Below the pieces are notes generated by a model. That model worked only from the letters and a program-made list of their open reading frames with translations. It was not told where the DNA came from and did no database searches. A DNA stretch of 15,767 nucleotides, taken from contig JABXGY010000063.1 in the NCBI GenBank assembly GCA_016550395.1, forward strand, positions 1 through 15,767, read 5' to 3'. Below, one piece after another: positions 1 to 6,892 of the stretch (its first letter is position 1; every line of letters begins with the position of its first letter). The position numbers and the translations under genes are program-made. The DNA is from an archaeon (GTDB lineage: Archaea > Asgardarchaeota > Hermodarchaeia > Hermodarchaeales > Hermodarchaeaceae).

Positions 1-119
1 ATCTTATCAATGGACTTCCATAATTTTTCTACATCGACACTCATTATCACACCAGAATCTCTATCAGGTCTTGGCGGAGGCGTAACTCTCAAATCTCTTT
101 TTGGTATTCGACTAGTCAT
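1..119 (-). CDS. Truncated ORF of unknown function (5' end only)
   Basis: An open frame starts at ATG 119-117 and runs without a stop to the window edge, giving 39 codons beginning MTSRIPKRDLRVTPPPRPDR and later containing MSVDVEKLWKSIDK. The start lies one base after the TAG of the 91-aa gene (121-123), so the two are probably translated together. The preceding GGTGG-rich bases are only a weak ribosome-binding site. A second in-frame ATG (MSVDVEKL) is an alternative start. The visible part is basic and proline-rich at its start, with no signal peptide or membrane segment. I do not recognise it, and too little is present to assign a role. Confidence 0.55.
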   Translation of the reverse strand, partial: MTSRIPKRDLRVTPPPRPDRDSGVIMSVDVEKLWKSIDK

Positions 120-120
120 A

Positions 121-396
121 CTACATACCACCACCATTTCCTGAAGACTTCTTTGAAATTGGAACTGATTGAAGTGGTCTCTCAATACAAAATTTTTCTA
201 CATCGGATAATCGTCCCGCAAATGATTGTTGAAATTTATGAATAATGTTCATATCTTGAATAAGAACTTCCATTCTTTTTTCCATATTACATATTCGTTT
301 ATCTATATCCACAATCCTGTCATGAATTCTTGAAAGAAGTTCAAGCTCAATCTCTCTTATATTATGCTTATTGGTATCTGATAATTCGTCGGACAT
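121..396 (-). CDS. Small coiled-coil protein (91 aa), function unknown
   Basis: The protein starts MSDELSDTNKHNIREIELEL. From about residue 12 to 70 it is one long amphipathic helix with regularly spaced I/L/M residues, typical of a coiled coil. The last 15 residues are a Ser/Gly-rich tail ending GNGGGM. There is no membrane segment, so it does not fit an XhlA-type or holin protein despite its position after a wall- or capsule-active enzyme. The start at 394-396 has a weak GAAG ribosome-binding site and lies 16 bp after the hydrolase stop. A small structural or chaperone-like protein of the fibre module is possible, but this is inference from shape and position only. Confidence 0.6.
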   Translation of the reverse strand: MSDELSDTNKHNIREIELELLSRIHDRIVDIDKRICNMEKRMEVLIQDMNIIHKFQQSFAGRLSDVEKFCIERPLQSVPISKKSSGNGGGM

Positions 397-412
397 AAAA
401 CTTCAAATTTCA

Positions 413-1303
413 TTATTGCTTATCGGCAAAAACAACAGCCACTGCTTCAGCAATATCTTGACCAAAATTCTGACGAGCACCATATGGAAGTTCTATTTGT
501 ACACCGCCACCTCCATCCGTCAACCAATTAACAAAATTATCAGGGGACACACCAGCATATGGCCCAGTGCTCACAATTGTTACTTCATAATTCTCTCCAA
601 TAACATCCTCAATGGCTTCTTTTATTTCCGTCTTGAGTGCTGTTGATGCAGCCCCTCCAATTGCAATATCCGCTTCACCATAACCATGAAAACTGACTGC
701 ATACCCAAACTCACGATCTCCAATCTGATCGAGGTAGGGAAAGCTCAACCGAGATATATCGGTACTAGTAATATGCCAAGCATCAAATGCACCGATTTCA
801 TCCTGATGGCCAATACATCGCCAACAACTTGCAGACTTCGATAAAGCCACCATTTTGTCGTAACACCACTTGGCCATCTCGTCAGTATAATTTTCAATCA
901 TACCACCATGTGGTGCACAAATAACTAACTCATCATGTAAAGTATCTGTCTCATCGAGTAGTTCACCAAACTCGTCATTCGAGTTGAGCCAAGTATTGTC
1001 TTTTCCATGTAGAACAACTTGGTCACAACCCTCAAGATAAGCATCAAAACTATCCGTCTGGTCGAACCTCTGTCTACCGGTTAGACGCATCCGAATGTCA
1101 TTATCGTCCGATCCATCCTGGTAGAAGGAATAAACCGTAGCACAGCCATACTTCGCGGTATCGTTCTTTACTTTAATACGCACCTGCTGACCGACCTCAA
1201 CATCATTATCATCGGCCAACTCTGGGTCCATCGTGCAATTTTCTTCAGTGAGATACTCGAGCATTTCACTTTTCGCTTTGAGTACATCAATTTCTACCGA
1301 CAT
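413..1303 (-). CDS. Poly-gamma-glutamate hydrolase family protein (PghP/DUF867-like), 296 aa
   Basis: This is a predicted zinc-dependent hydrolase that cuts poly-gamma-glutamate, the polymer of some bacterial and archaeal capsules. Residues from about 125 on match the family: APHGG with H132 and E136, WHIT with H176, SFHGY with H206, and VQIELPYG with E271 near the C-terminus. The His/Glu set resembles carboxypeptidase-like zinc enzymes, so H132, E136 and H206 are the likely metal ligands and E271 a likely active-site residue. Residues 35-95 (VRIKVKND, RMRLTGRQRF) form an extra N-terminal region. In related viral and haloarchaeal proteins I recall a similar stretch ahead of the catalytic domain. 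The ATG at 1301-1303 follows a strong GGAGGAG site, 2 bp after the stop of the 75-aa gene. Position beside the fibres suggests a capsule-degrading tail component or a lysis-time enzyme. No signal peptide is seen. Confidence 0.82.
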   Translation of the reverse strand: MSVEIDVLKAKSEMLEYLTEENCTMDPELADDNDVEVGQQVRIKVKNDTAKYGCATVYSFYQDGSDDNDIRMRLTGRQRFDQTDSFDAYLEGCDQVVLHGKDNTWLNSNDEFGELLDETDTLHDELVICAPHGGMIENYTDEMAKWCYDKMVALSKSASCWRCIGHQDEIGAFDAWHITSTDISRLSFPYLDQIGDREFGYAVSFHGYGEADIAIGGAASTALKTEIKEAIEDVIGENYEVTIVSTGPYAGVSPDNFVNWLTDGGGGVQIELPYGARQNFGQDIAEAVAVVFADKQ

Positions 1304-1305
1304 CT

Positions 1306-1533
1306 CTACTCCTCCTCGGTAATGAGTTTTCTAGCTTGAGGGCATGCGTCGTCATGTCCTCTTTCGGGATCGCTACAGGTGCACAGACGATCTATGACAG
1401 TCTCTATGTCGTCGAGCCGTTCTCTTTCAATGGTCTCCAGCCGAGATGCTATCTCAGTGAGGAGACTCTTCACCTCTTTGTAATCCAACGAGGTTCTGCT
1501 TCGTATCCAACTACTCAGCTCCGACCTTTTCAT
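1306..1533 (-). CDS. Small protein with CxC...H...C cluster (75 aa), function unknown
   Basis: The start is ATG 1533-1531, giving MKRSELSSWIRSRTSLDYKE. The ATG overlaps the TGA of the upstream fibre-like gene (ATGA), a usual coupling arrangement, with GGCGGGA just upstream. A longer in-frame start at 1560 would overlap the upstream gene by 31 bp and is less likely. Residues 15-50 look like a helix or coiled coil. The C-terminal part holds C51, C53, H60 and C64 (CTCSDPERGHDDAC), a spacing that could bind one zinc ion. The gene sits between a fibre-like protein and the poly-gamma-glutamate hydrolase. A small accessory or assembly protein is possible, but I do not recognise it. Confidence 0.6.
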   Translation of the reverse strand: MKRSELSSWIRSRTSLDYKEVKSLLTEIASRLETIERERLDDIETVIDRLCTCSDPERGHDDACPQARKLITEEE

Positions 1534-2978
1534 TGTCCCGCCTGACCGGCAAAAGCCCACCCGGTGTAATGCAACTCAATCTGATGGACATGGAGTGAAA
1601 GCGTGGTAGTGTCATCGGCGTGGTCACCGTCCCGAAGCAGGTACATCGCCATCATGTCATCGGAAACATCAAAAGTAGATGACCCCAACGTGAAGTCGAT
1701 ATCAAACAGAGTGTCTCCACCCTCACCATTGAGGTCTACAGTCTGTGCTGAAATGTTCGGGTAGGATGAGGGCAACGAGTCTCCGTCTGCCAAAGTTTGC
1801 CAACGCAACTCCATCCTCATGTCCGCGCTAGTCGGATTGGACGTGGAGCAGCGTAGCTTGAGGGTCATATCCCCACTGGCATAGTTCTTTGGCGGCTTGA
1901 AGTTCCACCGTATGCGACTCTCCCCAACGTCATCGAGAAGAATCGAAGCAATGGTATTATTCGAGCTCGAACTAGCATTTCCGCCTGTGAGACCGCCAGA
2001 CAGTGGAAAACCGATGACACAGGTAGTCTTCTCCAAGACAGTGTCGCCCAGCACTGTCATCTTGCCGTCGTGATGCCACTCAATAGTTTTGTCCGCCTCG
2101 GAACCGCCATCTCGGAGCTGGATTCGCGCCTTGCTGTGGAGTGTGGCCGCCGCTGGATTATCCCAACGAAAGTGCAAGGAACCCACATCCCGGAGCGTTC
2201 CACCTGCATCGTCCAAAGCAAGATAAATGCCAGTGCCGAACCCAGCCGCTGCAACGCCAGATGTGCGCCGCGCAAGACGTAGAAGGCTTGTCACTGTTGA
2301 CTGGTCACTCGTCAGCTCTTTGATAGTGGCAGCCTTCGAGCTGGAGACCGTGCCAGTGCCAACCACCAAGCCACCAGACAGGTCCTCACTCGGTTCGGCG
2401 CCAGACGCGGTCAGTCCCGTATCGTCCAACTGGAGAAGCGTTGTCTCCTTCAGTTTGCCAGTTGAACTTGGAGTTCCATCAGACAGAGAGCGGTACACTG
2501 CGTACTTTATTGCACCCTCTACGGCATCCCAAGAGATACGATTGAAGTTTGTGAAACTGAGTACAGCGTTTCCGTTTGAGACCAAAGTCTCGCTCGAAGC
2601 CAGGCTCTCACCAGTATCGGAAAACGCGGATACCTTGTACTCGTAGTCGGTCGAACCTGTTGTTCCTTGCGCCACACACGTGGGGGCACTTGGGGTATCC
2701 AAAGGCTCGATAATCAGGCCACCGCCAACTCGGAGGGTCGCAGCGCCCGGAATTCCCTCGTGGTCGGTGTAGACGGTGTCAATGATCGTCTTTTCACTAG
2801 AGGTCGGTTCAGTGTCGAATACCATGGAGCACGTATCCGTCTCTCCATCAGTGCTCACGTATTCAATGATGGCAGTTTTTCCGCCGCCGCTAACAAATCC
2901 CTCATCCTCCAGCTCTGTTTTCAAAACAGAAGGAACAACTGACTTTGTCCCGATTGTCTTGTCATATGAATACGACAC
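1530..2978 (-). CDS. Tail fibre-like structural protein with fibronectin-III-like domain (482 aa)
   Basis: A second receptor-side structural protein after the large fibre. I place the start at GTG 2978-2976 because GGAGG (2987-2991) lies 8 bp upstream and the start overlaps the previous TAG as TAGTG. A GTG at 2993 is open in frame but lacks this site. Residues about 93-185 read like a fibronectin-III domain (DYEYKVSAFSDTGES, then RISWDAVEGAIKYAVYRS), with its conserved W and Y. The N-terminal 90 residues and the part from 215 on are beta-rich and Ser/Thr/Gly/Asp-rich. The C-terminal part (IRWNFKPP, MELRWQ, LHVHQIELHYTGW) looks like a beta-sandwich, as in many phage adhesins. The protein is acidic and has no catalytic motif I can see. 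Base composition is GC-richer than the head genes. Probable role: fibre or fibre-associated adhesin. Confidence 0.72.
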   Translation of the reverse strand: MSYSYDKTIGTKSVVPSVLKTELEDEGFVSGGGKTAIIEYVSTDGETDTCSMVFDTEPTSSEKTIIDTVYTDHEGIPGAATLRVGGGLIIEPLDTPSAPTCVAQGTTGSTDYEYKVSAFSDTGESLASSETLVSNGNAVLSFTNFNRISWDAVEGAIKYAVYRSLSDGTPSSTGKLKETTLLQLDDTGLTASGAEPSEDLSGGLVVGTGTVSSSKAATIKELTSDQSTVTSLLRLARRTSGVAAAGFGTGIYLALDDAGGTLRDVGSLHFRWDNPAAATLHSKARIQLRDGGSEADKTIEWHHDGKMTVLGDTVLEKTTCVIGFPLSGGLTGGNASSSSNNTIASILLDDVGESRIRWNFKPPKNYASGDMTLKLRCSTSNPTSADMRMELRWQTLADGDSLPSSYPNISAQTVDLNGEGGDTLFDIDFTLGSSTFDVSDDMMAMYLLRDGDHADDTTTLSLHVHQIELHYTGWAFAGQAGQ

Positions 2979-5752
2979 TAGGAAACCCTCCACAACGCAA
3001 CTCTAGCCCGCCGTATATAGGCCGTGTCACCGGCACCAACATCGCGATAATCGAGGTCAATATCGTGTGAAGCTGCTGATAGAGTCTGCTCATCCCAGCC
3101 CGATACAGACCGCCACTGGGAGTCATTGTATTGCCCCTTACACTCGATAATGCCCTCGGTCATAGTGGTGGTGTCATCGAGTTGTACGCGGAAACCAAAC
3201 TGCTTATCATCCCCACCCATAGCGTGCTCAAAAAACCACTCTATCCGGTAAGTTCCACCAGCAAGAATTGTCGTCGTGAGCGGGACCTTTTCTTGGTAAG
3301 TATCGGAAGTAGTAGAACTCTCCGAATCCGACCTATTTGACTGGTACTCATTACCGAAAACAACGCCGGTCAGAAGTGAATCCCAATACGTAGCGTTCGG
3401 TGGCTCCTGATTCGTATGACTTGACGTGCAGTAGTAAGCTGCACCGTCATTGAAGACACAGTCGCCTTCGTTGTAGGTGGTCCCCGAACTCCACTGACCC
3501 AACCAGTTGAACCCGCGAGCAAGCTGCAACCAGTAAGTGGAGTTTGGTGGTTCCTGCCCACTGTGAGACGGACTGTAAATACAGAGCCACGAGTGCATGT
3601 CATGCGCCACCACGTCACCTGGGTAGTACGTCGTGGAACCGCTCCAATCGCCAGAGGGGCGCATCCCCTGGGTCATCAGCTCCCAGTAAGTTGGACTACT
3701 TACTGGAGGATTGTTTGTTGTTGTGGCAATACAAACGTAGGTACTACCCTGATAAAACACTGCTTCATTGGTGTAATATGTTGTACTCGACGACCAAGTT
3801 CCTTCCCATGTAATGTCACCATCTGCACCAGTAGGCCCTTGATCTCCTTGTGCACCTGTTTTTCCAGCGAGACGTACAATTGCGAAGATAATATCTTCGG
3901 CTGTGATAGTCCCTACGCTCGCGTCATCTGTTCGCCTGAGATTGATTTCGATGTAGTCATCTGCAGCCAAAGTGATTGGAAAAACAGTGGATAAATGACC
4001 ACCATAGAAATTTGACGTTGACCCTGAATAGTGCCAAACATCATGGACATTTGAGTATGTTACAGCCGTGCCATTCTTTGAAAACCGAAGCTCTCCACCG
4101 GAGTTGAAACTTGCTGTATGAACACCATCAAAAGAAGCAACAGCTATTAAAGCGTACATTCCTGCTTCTTTTACCGTGATTCTGGTAGAGGCGGTGGCTG
4201 TCCACTCGATAATGTCAGAATCGTTCTCTTCGAGTTGCGTATCAAATGTAGGTGTTCCCCATGACCCTCCAGAAGGAACTGTATATGCAGATGTTCTCGT
4301 GATCGAAACAACGGACAAGTCACTCGCATCTAAAAGCGCCAGCACTTCCTGGATGTTCGTTGTTTTCGGTTCATAATTATCGTCCGCATCATTGATGAGC
4401 AGAAGATCGAGAACATTAGGCGTTGAAATTTCTGTATACTGATGAAAGTTCGGAACATCTTCTGAATGTCCAATTGAATGAACAAGCACACATCCAACCG
4501 AAGCATCAGACCGAAGAACCGTAGCTACTGCTTGAACATAAGCACCTTTTGTGTCCGATGGTCTCGTGCTGGTGAGCTGCCCCGCCGTCACGTCCACATA
4601 GAGCACGTCACCCACAGACCACAACGATGTGTCAATACCCATCAGAGTGCCGTGAGTGATTACTCGTTTCGCGGTACTAGTATCGAGTTGCTCATATGCC
4701 AAACCGACACAAGGCATTTTCGCAGCAATATCAGCTTCTGCCGACTCCACCCGATAGTCAGATGAGTAGTCGTAGGCGTAGACTGGCGTGCCCTTGGCAA
4801 TAGTCCCGGCAAGAGCTTTCAGAGCCAGAAAGCCGACTTTTTGATTGTCGATAGAACCCCACTCGACACCGCCGGAACCGTCCGGTTTTAAGAAATAGTC
4901 CTCGTTCGTCTCCGTCGAAGTGTGAGAGCTGCTTGTAACCTCGTGCGTCCCATCATGCACATGATCTTTACGGACCAAGTCTGTGGAGGAGCCCTCGGCG
5001 TTTGCAGTGCCTATTGAGGATGGTGCTCCAACAGGTACACCATGTTGGTGATCATTCCGGACAAAGTTTGTACCAGACCCGGCAGCGGCTGTGTCACCAG
5101 CCCCCAAGTTCGCAGGAGCGGCGGCCGGAACACCATGTTGGTGATCATTCCGGACAAAAGAAGTACCAACCCCCTCGGCTGCTGTGTCACCAACAGCCAA
5201 ATCATCCGGTGCCGCTGCCGGTGCTCCATGCTGGTGGTCATTACGGACAAAGCTTGTGCCAGATCCGATAGCTGCCGACCCGCCAGCAGAGAGATTTCCT
5301 GGAGCGGCTGCGGGTACCCCGTGCTGATGGTCATTGCGGACAAACGATGTGCCCACCCCAACAGATGCAGTATCGCCTACGGCAAGGTCGTCGGGCGATA
5401 CTGCCGGAACACCGTGCTGGTGGTCACTCCGCACGAGATTGGTGGCAGAACCGACAGCAGCGGTGTCTCCCACTGCAAGGTCATCAGGAGCCGCAACAGG
5501 GACACCATGTTGGTGATCCTGTCGAACGAACGCATTGGCTGAGCCCTCTGCTGACGAGTCGCCCGCTGCCAGGTCATCAGGAGAGCCGACAACGAGCCCA
5601 TCGCTGTCGTCCGGTCGATGGGTGGTAGCATGAGCTGAGAGCGAAGTGAGCATGTGCACGCCAAGACGCGGGTCACCATCCCCGAAATCTTTGACAGTGG
5701 CCTGTGTGCCATCCACATCCGCGATAATTTTATTTGGATTATCACTGCTCAT
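2978..5752 (-). CDS. Large tail fibre with HxH repeats, collagen-like stretch and three carbohydrate-binding-like modules (924 aa)
   Basis: The ATG 5752-5750 overlaps the TGA of the 160-aa gene (ATGA). In order: an N-terminal segment (1-57) with HATTH at 41-45; six exact 31-residue repeats (58-243) plus a shortened seventh (244-272), each ending VRxDHQHG or a variant; a beta-rich middle (300-440); an Ig- or TNF-like beta domain (about 485-630, AGMYALIAVASFDG); a short collagen-like Gly-X-Y run (630-646); three tandem modules of about 45 residues (649-693, 703-744, 750-793) with aromatic spacing W..Y..G..V..G..Y.C..YW like chitin-binding CBM5/12; and a C-terminal beta domain (800-924). DHxH repeats occur in phage fibres, and in the T4 gp37 tip HxH motifs hold iron ions along a trimer axis. 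The likely role is a trimeric host-attachment fibre that binds a polysaccharide. Confidence 0.85.
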   Translation of the reverse strand: MSSDNPNKIIADVDGTQATVKDFGDGDPRLGVHMLTSLSAHATTHRPDDSDGLVVGSPDDLAAGDSSAEGSANAFVRQDHQHGVPVAAPDDLAVGDTAAVGSATNLVRSDHQHGVPAVSPDDLAVGDTASVGVGTSFVRNDHQHGVPAAAPGNLSAGGSAAIGSGTSFVRNDHQHGAPAAAPDDLAVGDTAAEGVGTSFVRNDHQHGVPAAAPANLGAGDTAAAGSGTNFVRNDHQHGVPVGAPSSIGTANAEGSSTDLVRKDHVHDGTHEVTSSSHTSTETNEDYFLKPDGSGGVEWGSIDNQKVGFLALKALAGTIAKGTPVYAYDYSSDYRVESAEADIAAKMPCVGLAYEQLDTSTAKRVITHGTLMGIDTSLWSVGDVLYVDVTAGQLTSTRPSDTKGAYVQAVATVLRSDASVGCVLVHSIGHSEDVPNFHQYTEISTPNVLDLLLINDADDNYEPKTTNIQEVLALLDASDLSVVSITRTSAYTVPSGGSWGTPTFDTQLEENDSDIIEWTATASTRITVKEAGMYALIAVASFDGVHTASFNSGGELRFSKNGTAVTYSNVHDVWHYSGSTSNFYGGHLSTVFPITLAADDYIEINLRRTDDASVGTITAEDIIFAIVRLAGKTGAQGDQGPTGADGDITWEGTWSSSTTYYTNEAVFYQGSTYVCIATTTNNPPVSSPTYWELMTQGMRPSGDWSGSTTYYPGDVVAHDMHSWLCIYSPSHSGQEPPNSTYWLQLARGFNWLGQWSSGTTYNEGDCVFNDGAAYYCTSSHTNQEPPNATYWDSLLTGVVFGNEYQSNRSDSESSTTSDTYQEKVPLTTTILAGGTYRIEWFFEHAMGGDDKQFGFRVQLDDTTTMTEGIIECKGQYNDSQWRSVSGWDEQTLSAASHDIDLDYRDVGAGDTAYIRRARVALWRVS
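3374..3808 (-). repeat. Three tandem carbohydrate-binding-like modules within the fibre
   Basis: Residues 649-693, 703-744 and 750-793 of the fibre align with each other: an opening W, STTYY or TTY, a G-D-x-V type strand, an aromatic-Cys pair (YVC, WLC, YYC), a proline pair (PP) and a closing TYW-x-x-L. This pattern matches CBM5/12-like chitin-binding modules seen in chitinases and phage fibres. The copies are diverged at the DNA level, so they are old duplications. The ligand cannot be read from the sequence. Confidence 0.7.
4937..5581 (-). repeat. Tandem 93-bp (31-codon) repeat, six full copies plus a degenerate seventh
   Basis: Within the large fibre gene, prolines open each unit at residues 58, 89, 120, 151, 182, 213 and 244, exactly 31 codons apart. 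The HxH pairs start at 80, 111, 142, 173, 204 and 235, again exactly 31 apart, then at 264 (29 apart) in the shortened seventh unit. Consensus features are P-D-D-L-A-V-G-D at the start and F-V-R-N-D-H-Q-H-G at the end. Units 3-6 share the most identical residues, as expected from duplication or unequal recombination. Copy number is therefore likely to vary between related viruses. Confidence 0.93.
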
Positions 5753-6231
5753 GAAAACGTCCTTGTGATAGAGTCATATGTAAGAGCACCACCAGTGTAT
5801 GCATAAGTATCTGTCGCTGTCACAAGTACGGTACTACCATCTGTATCATACACTTTCCACACAATCGTACTTGGAGTTTTATTGGAATTTCTATTAATTG
5901 TTTTCTCCACAATTTTTTTACTTTTACTACTTGATTCCCACCAAATATATCCATGATCCCATGGACCAGAACCAGACTTAGGTTCTCGATATGGAGACGT
6001 TGAAAATTCATCCCATGGTCCCCCATGTTCAGCAAGATGAATCAGATGCCTAATTACTTTATGATCAATATCAGAAAACCTTGGATCGAAAACACCATCA
6101 TCATCTTGCATCCGAAATGCGCCACTAACATAACGCATATAACCATCACCGGAAGGGTCTGATGATTGCTCCTCAAATCGTATTTCCTCTTCGTAAAGAG
6201 GACCATCTCGTGAATCAGGTGTTCTTGGCAT
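5749..6231 (-). CDS. Conserved tail-associated structural protein (160 aa)
   Basis: The protein opens MPRTPDSRDGPLYEEEIRFE and contains YMRYVSGAFRMQDDDGVFDP, then IRHLIHLAEHGGPWDEF, a WW pair near residue 99, KKIVEKTINRN and a final beta part with WKVYDTDGSTVL. I recall this series of motifs from uncharacterised structural proteins encoded just upstream of fibres in many tailed phages. No enzyme motif is seen. The start (6229-6231) overlaps the end of the 210-aa gene by 17 bp and has only a poor A-rich ribosome-binding site, which suggests coupled translation. Its TGA overlaps the fibre ATG. A fibre-attachment or adaptor role is inferred from position and from this recurring neighbourhood. 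Confidence 0.7.
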   Translation of the reverse strand: MPRTPDSRDGPLYEEEIRFEEQSSDPSGDGYMRYVSGAFRMQDDDGVFDPRFSDIDHKVIRHLIHLAEHGGPWDEFSTSPYREPKSGSGPWDHGYIWWESSSKSKKIVEKTINRNSNKTPSTIVWKVYDTDGSTVLVTATDTYAYTGGALTYDSITRTFS

Positions 6232-6847
6232 TTGTCTTTTTCTTAACTACTTTTTTCTTCTTGGCAGGTGCAGCTTTTCTCACCCTCTTCGACTTCTTCT
6301 CTTCTTCCTTCTTCGCAACTTTTCTCTTCGCTTTCATAGGAGGTCCAGGATGTGTACCTACTGCTCTCGGTGCCGGCCTTCCATTATTTAAATCATCTTC
6401 TTTGTAAAACTGATTCTCATCCACTTTCAACTTCCCGGACTCTATTCCCTTCGCTACCGTCATTATTCTTGCACGATCATTATTTACAGATTTAGTAATA
6501 CCCTCCACTGCAATTTCTAATCCTCTCACTTCACCTTCAGACCGAACAATTGAATCAAACGCGGCACCAGAAAGGTCGTGAAATTTTTTACTTACCTTCA
6601 TTAAATTTTCAACTATAAATTTTCCAATATTCATATGGTCAGATAAATCAAGATTAATTTTCCCACCAACAAAATCATTTCTAATTGATTGTGTGGTCTT
6701 ATTCAAAAGTTCTTCTGCTTCCTGAAACGCTTTATGAGCACCTTGGTAGCGATAAATATTGTGACGACTTCTCTCACATCGCTTCTCTATGTCACTAACA
6801 AACGATTCCGCCACAGTAATTTTCAATGCAGACTTCTCAATTCCCAT
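6215..6847 (-). CDS. Helical protein with lysine-rich C-terminal tail (210 aa)
   Basis: Residues 1-150 are almost entirely helical with heptad-like hydrophobic spacing (HNIYRYQGAHKAFQEAEELL, later EGEVRGLEIAVEGITKS). I recall similar helical proteins in phage structural regions but no known function. The last 40 residues (from about 170) are extremely rich in Lys, Arg, Ala and Pro (for example KRVRKAAPAKKKK), like a histone H1 tail. The start ATG 6847-6845 has GGAG 6 bp upstream, and a perfect 15-bp palindrome lies 29 bp upstream in the same gap. The stop overlaps the next gene by 17 bp. The basic tail could bind DNA or an acidic virion surface. It could be a virion or assembly protein, but that is inference. 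Confidence 0.65.
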   Translation of the reverse strand: MGIEKSALKITVAESFVSDIEKRCERSRHNIYRYQGAHKAFQEAEELLNKTTQSIRNDFVGGKINLDLSDHMNIGKFIVENLMKVSKKFHDLSGAAFDSIVRSEGEVRGLEIAVEGITKSVNNDRARIMTVAKGIESGKLKVDENQFYKEDDLNNGRPAPRAVGTHPGPPMKAKRKVAKKEEEKKSKRVRKAAPAKKKKVVKKKTNAKNT

Positions 6848-6876
6848 TTATCACTCCCAAAGTTACTCGTTTGATT

Positions 6877-6891
6877 GTCTAACGGTTAGAC
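6877..6891. promoter_or_regulatory. 15-bp perfect palindrome, copy A (between 531-aa and 210-aa genes)
   Basis: The site reads GTCTAACGGTTAGAC on the plus strand, with 7-bp arms around one central base. In this copy the flanking T and A extend it to 17 bp (6876-6892). It starts 1 bp after the TAG of the 531-aa gene and lies 29 bp before the ATG of the 210-aa gene. There is no U-run after it in the transcript, so it is not a standard rho-independent terminator. The identical sequence occurs at 9149 and 14489. Confidence 0.8.
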
Positions 6892-6892
6892 A

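Noticed and set aside
121..396. 91-aa coiled-coil protein considered as a holin or XhlA-type lysis protein
   Set aside because: There is no hydrophobic segment long enough to cross a membrane.
2976..2993. GTG at 2993 as start of the 482-aa fibre-like protein
   Set aside because: The GGAGG at 2987-2991 lies downstream of it and is ideally placed for the GTG at 2978, which also makes a tight TAGTG overlap with the preceding gene.
2227..3994. Several plus-strand ORFs (up to 143 codons) opposite the two fibre genes
   Set aside because: GC-richer sequence has fewer chance stops. None has a start site or recognisable protein features.
5024..5581. 93-bp tandem repeats considered as a CRISPR array or non-coding satellite
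   Set aside because: The repeats are contiguous, in frame and encode conserved residues, with no unique spacers. They are protein repeats of the fibre.
6215..6270. A-rich end of the 210-aa gene considered as a -1 frameshift site fusing it to the 160-aa gene
   Set aside because: The zero-frame codons do not give a good slippery heptamer, and an in-frame stop lies just upstream in the frame of the 160-aa gene. A plain 17-bp overlap explains the arrangement.
6877..6891. Palindromes considered as rho-independent terminators
   Set aside because: Only a one-base centre separates the arms, the stem is A/T-rich, and none of the three copies is followed by a U-run in the transcript.
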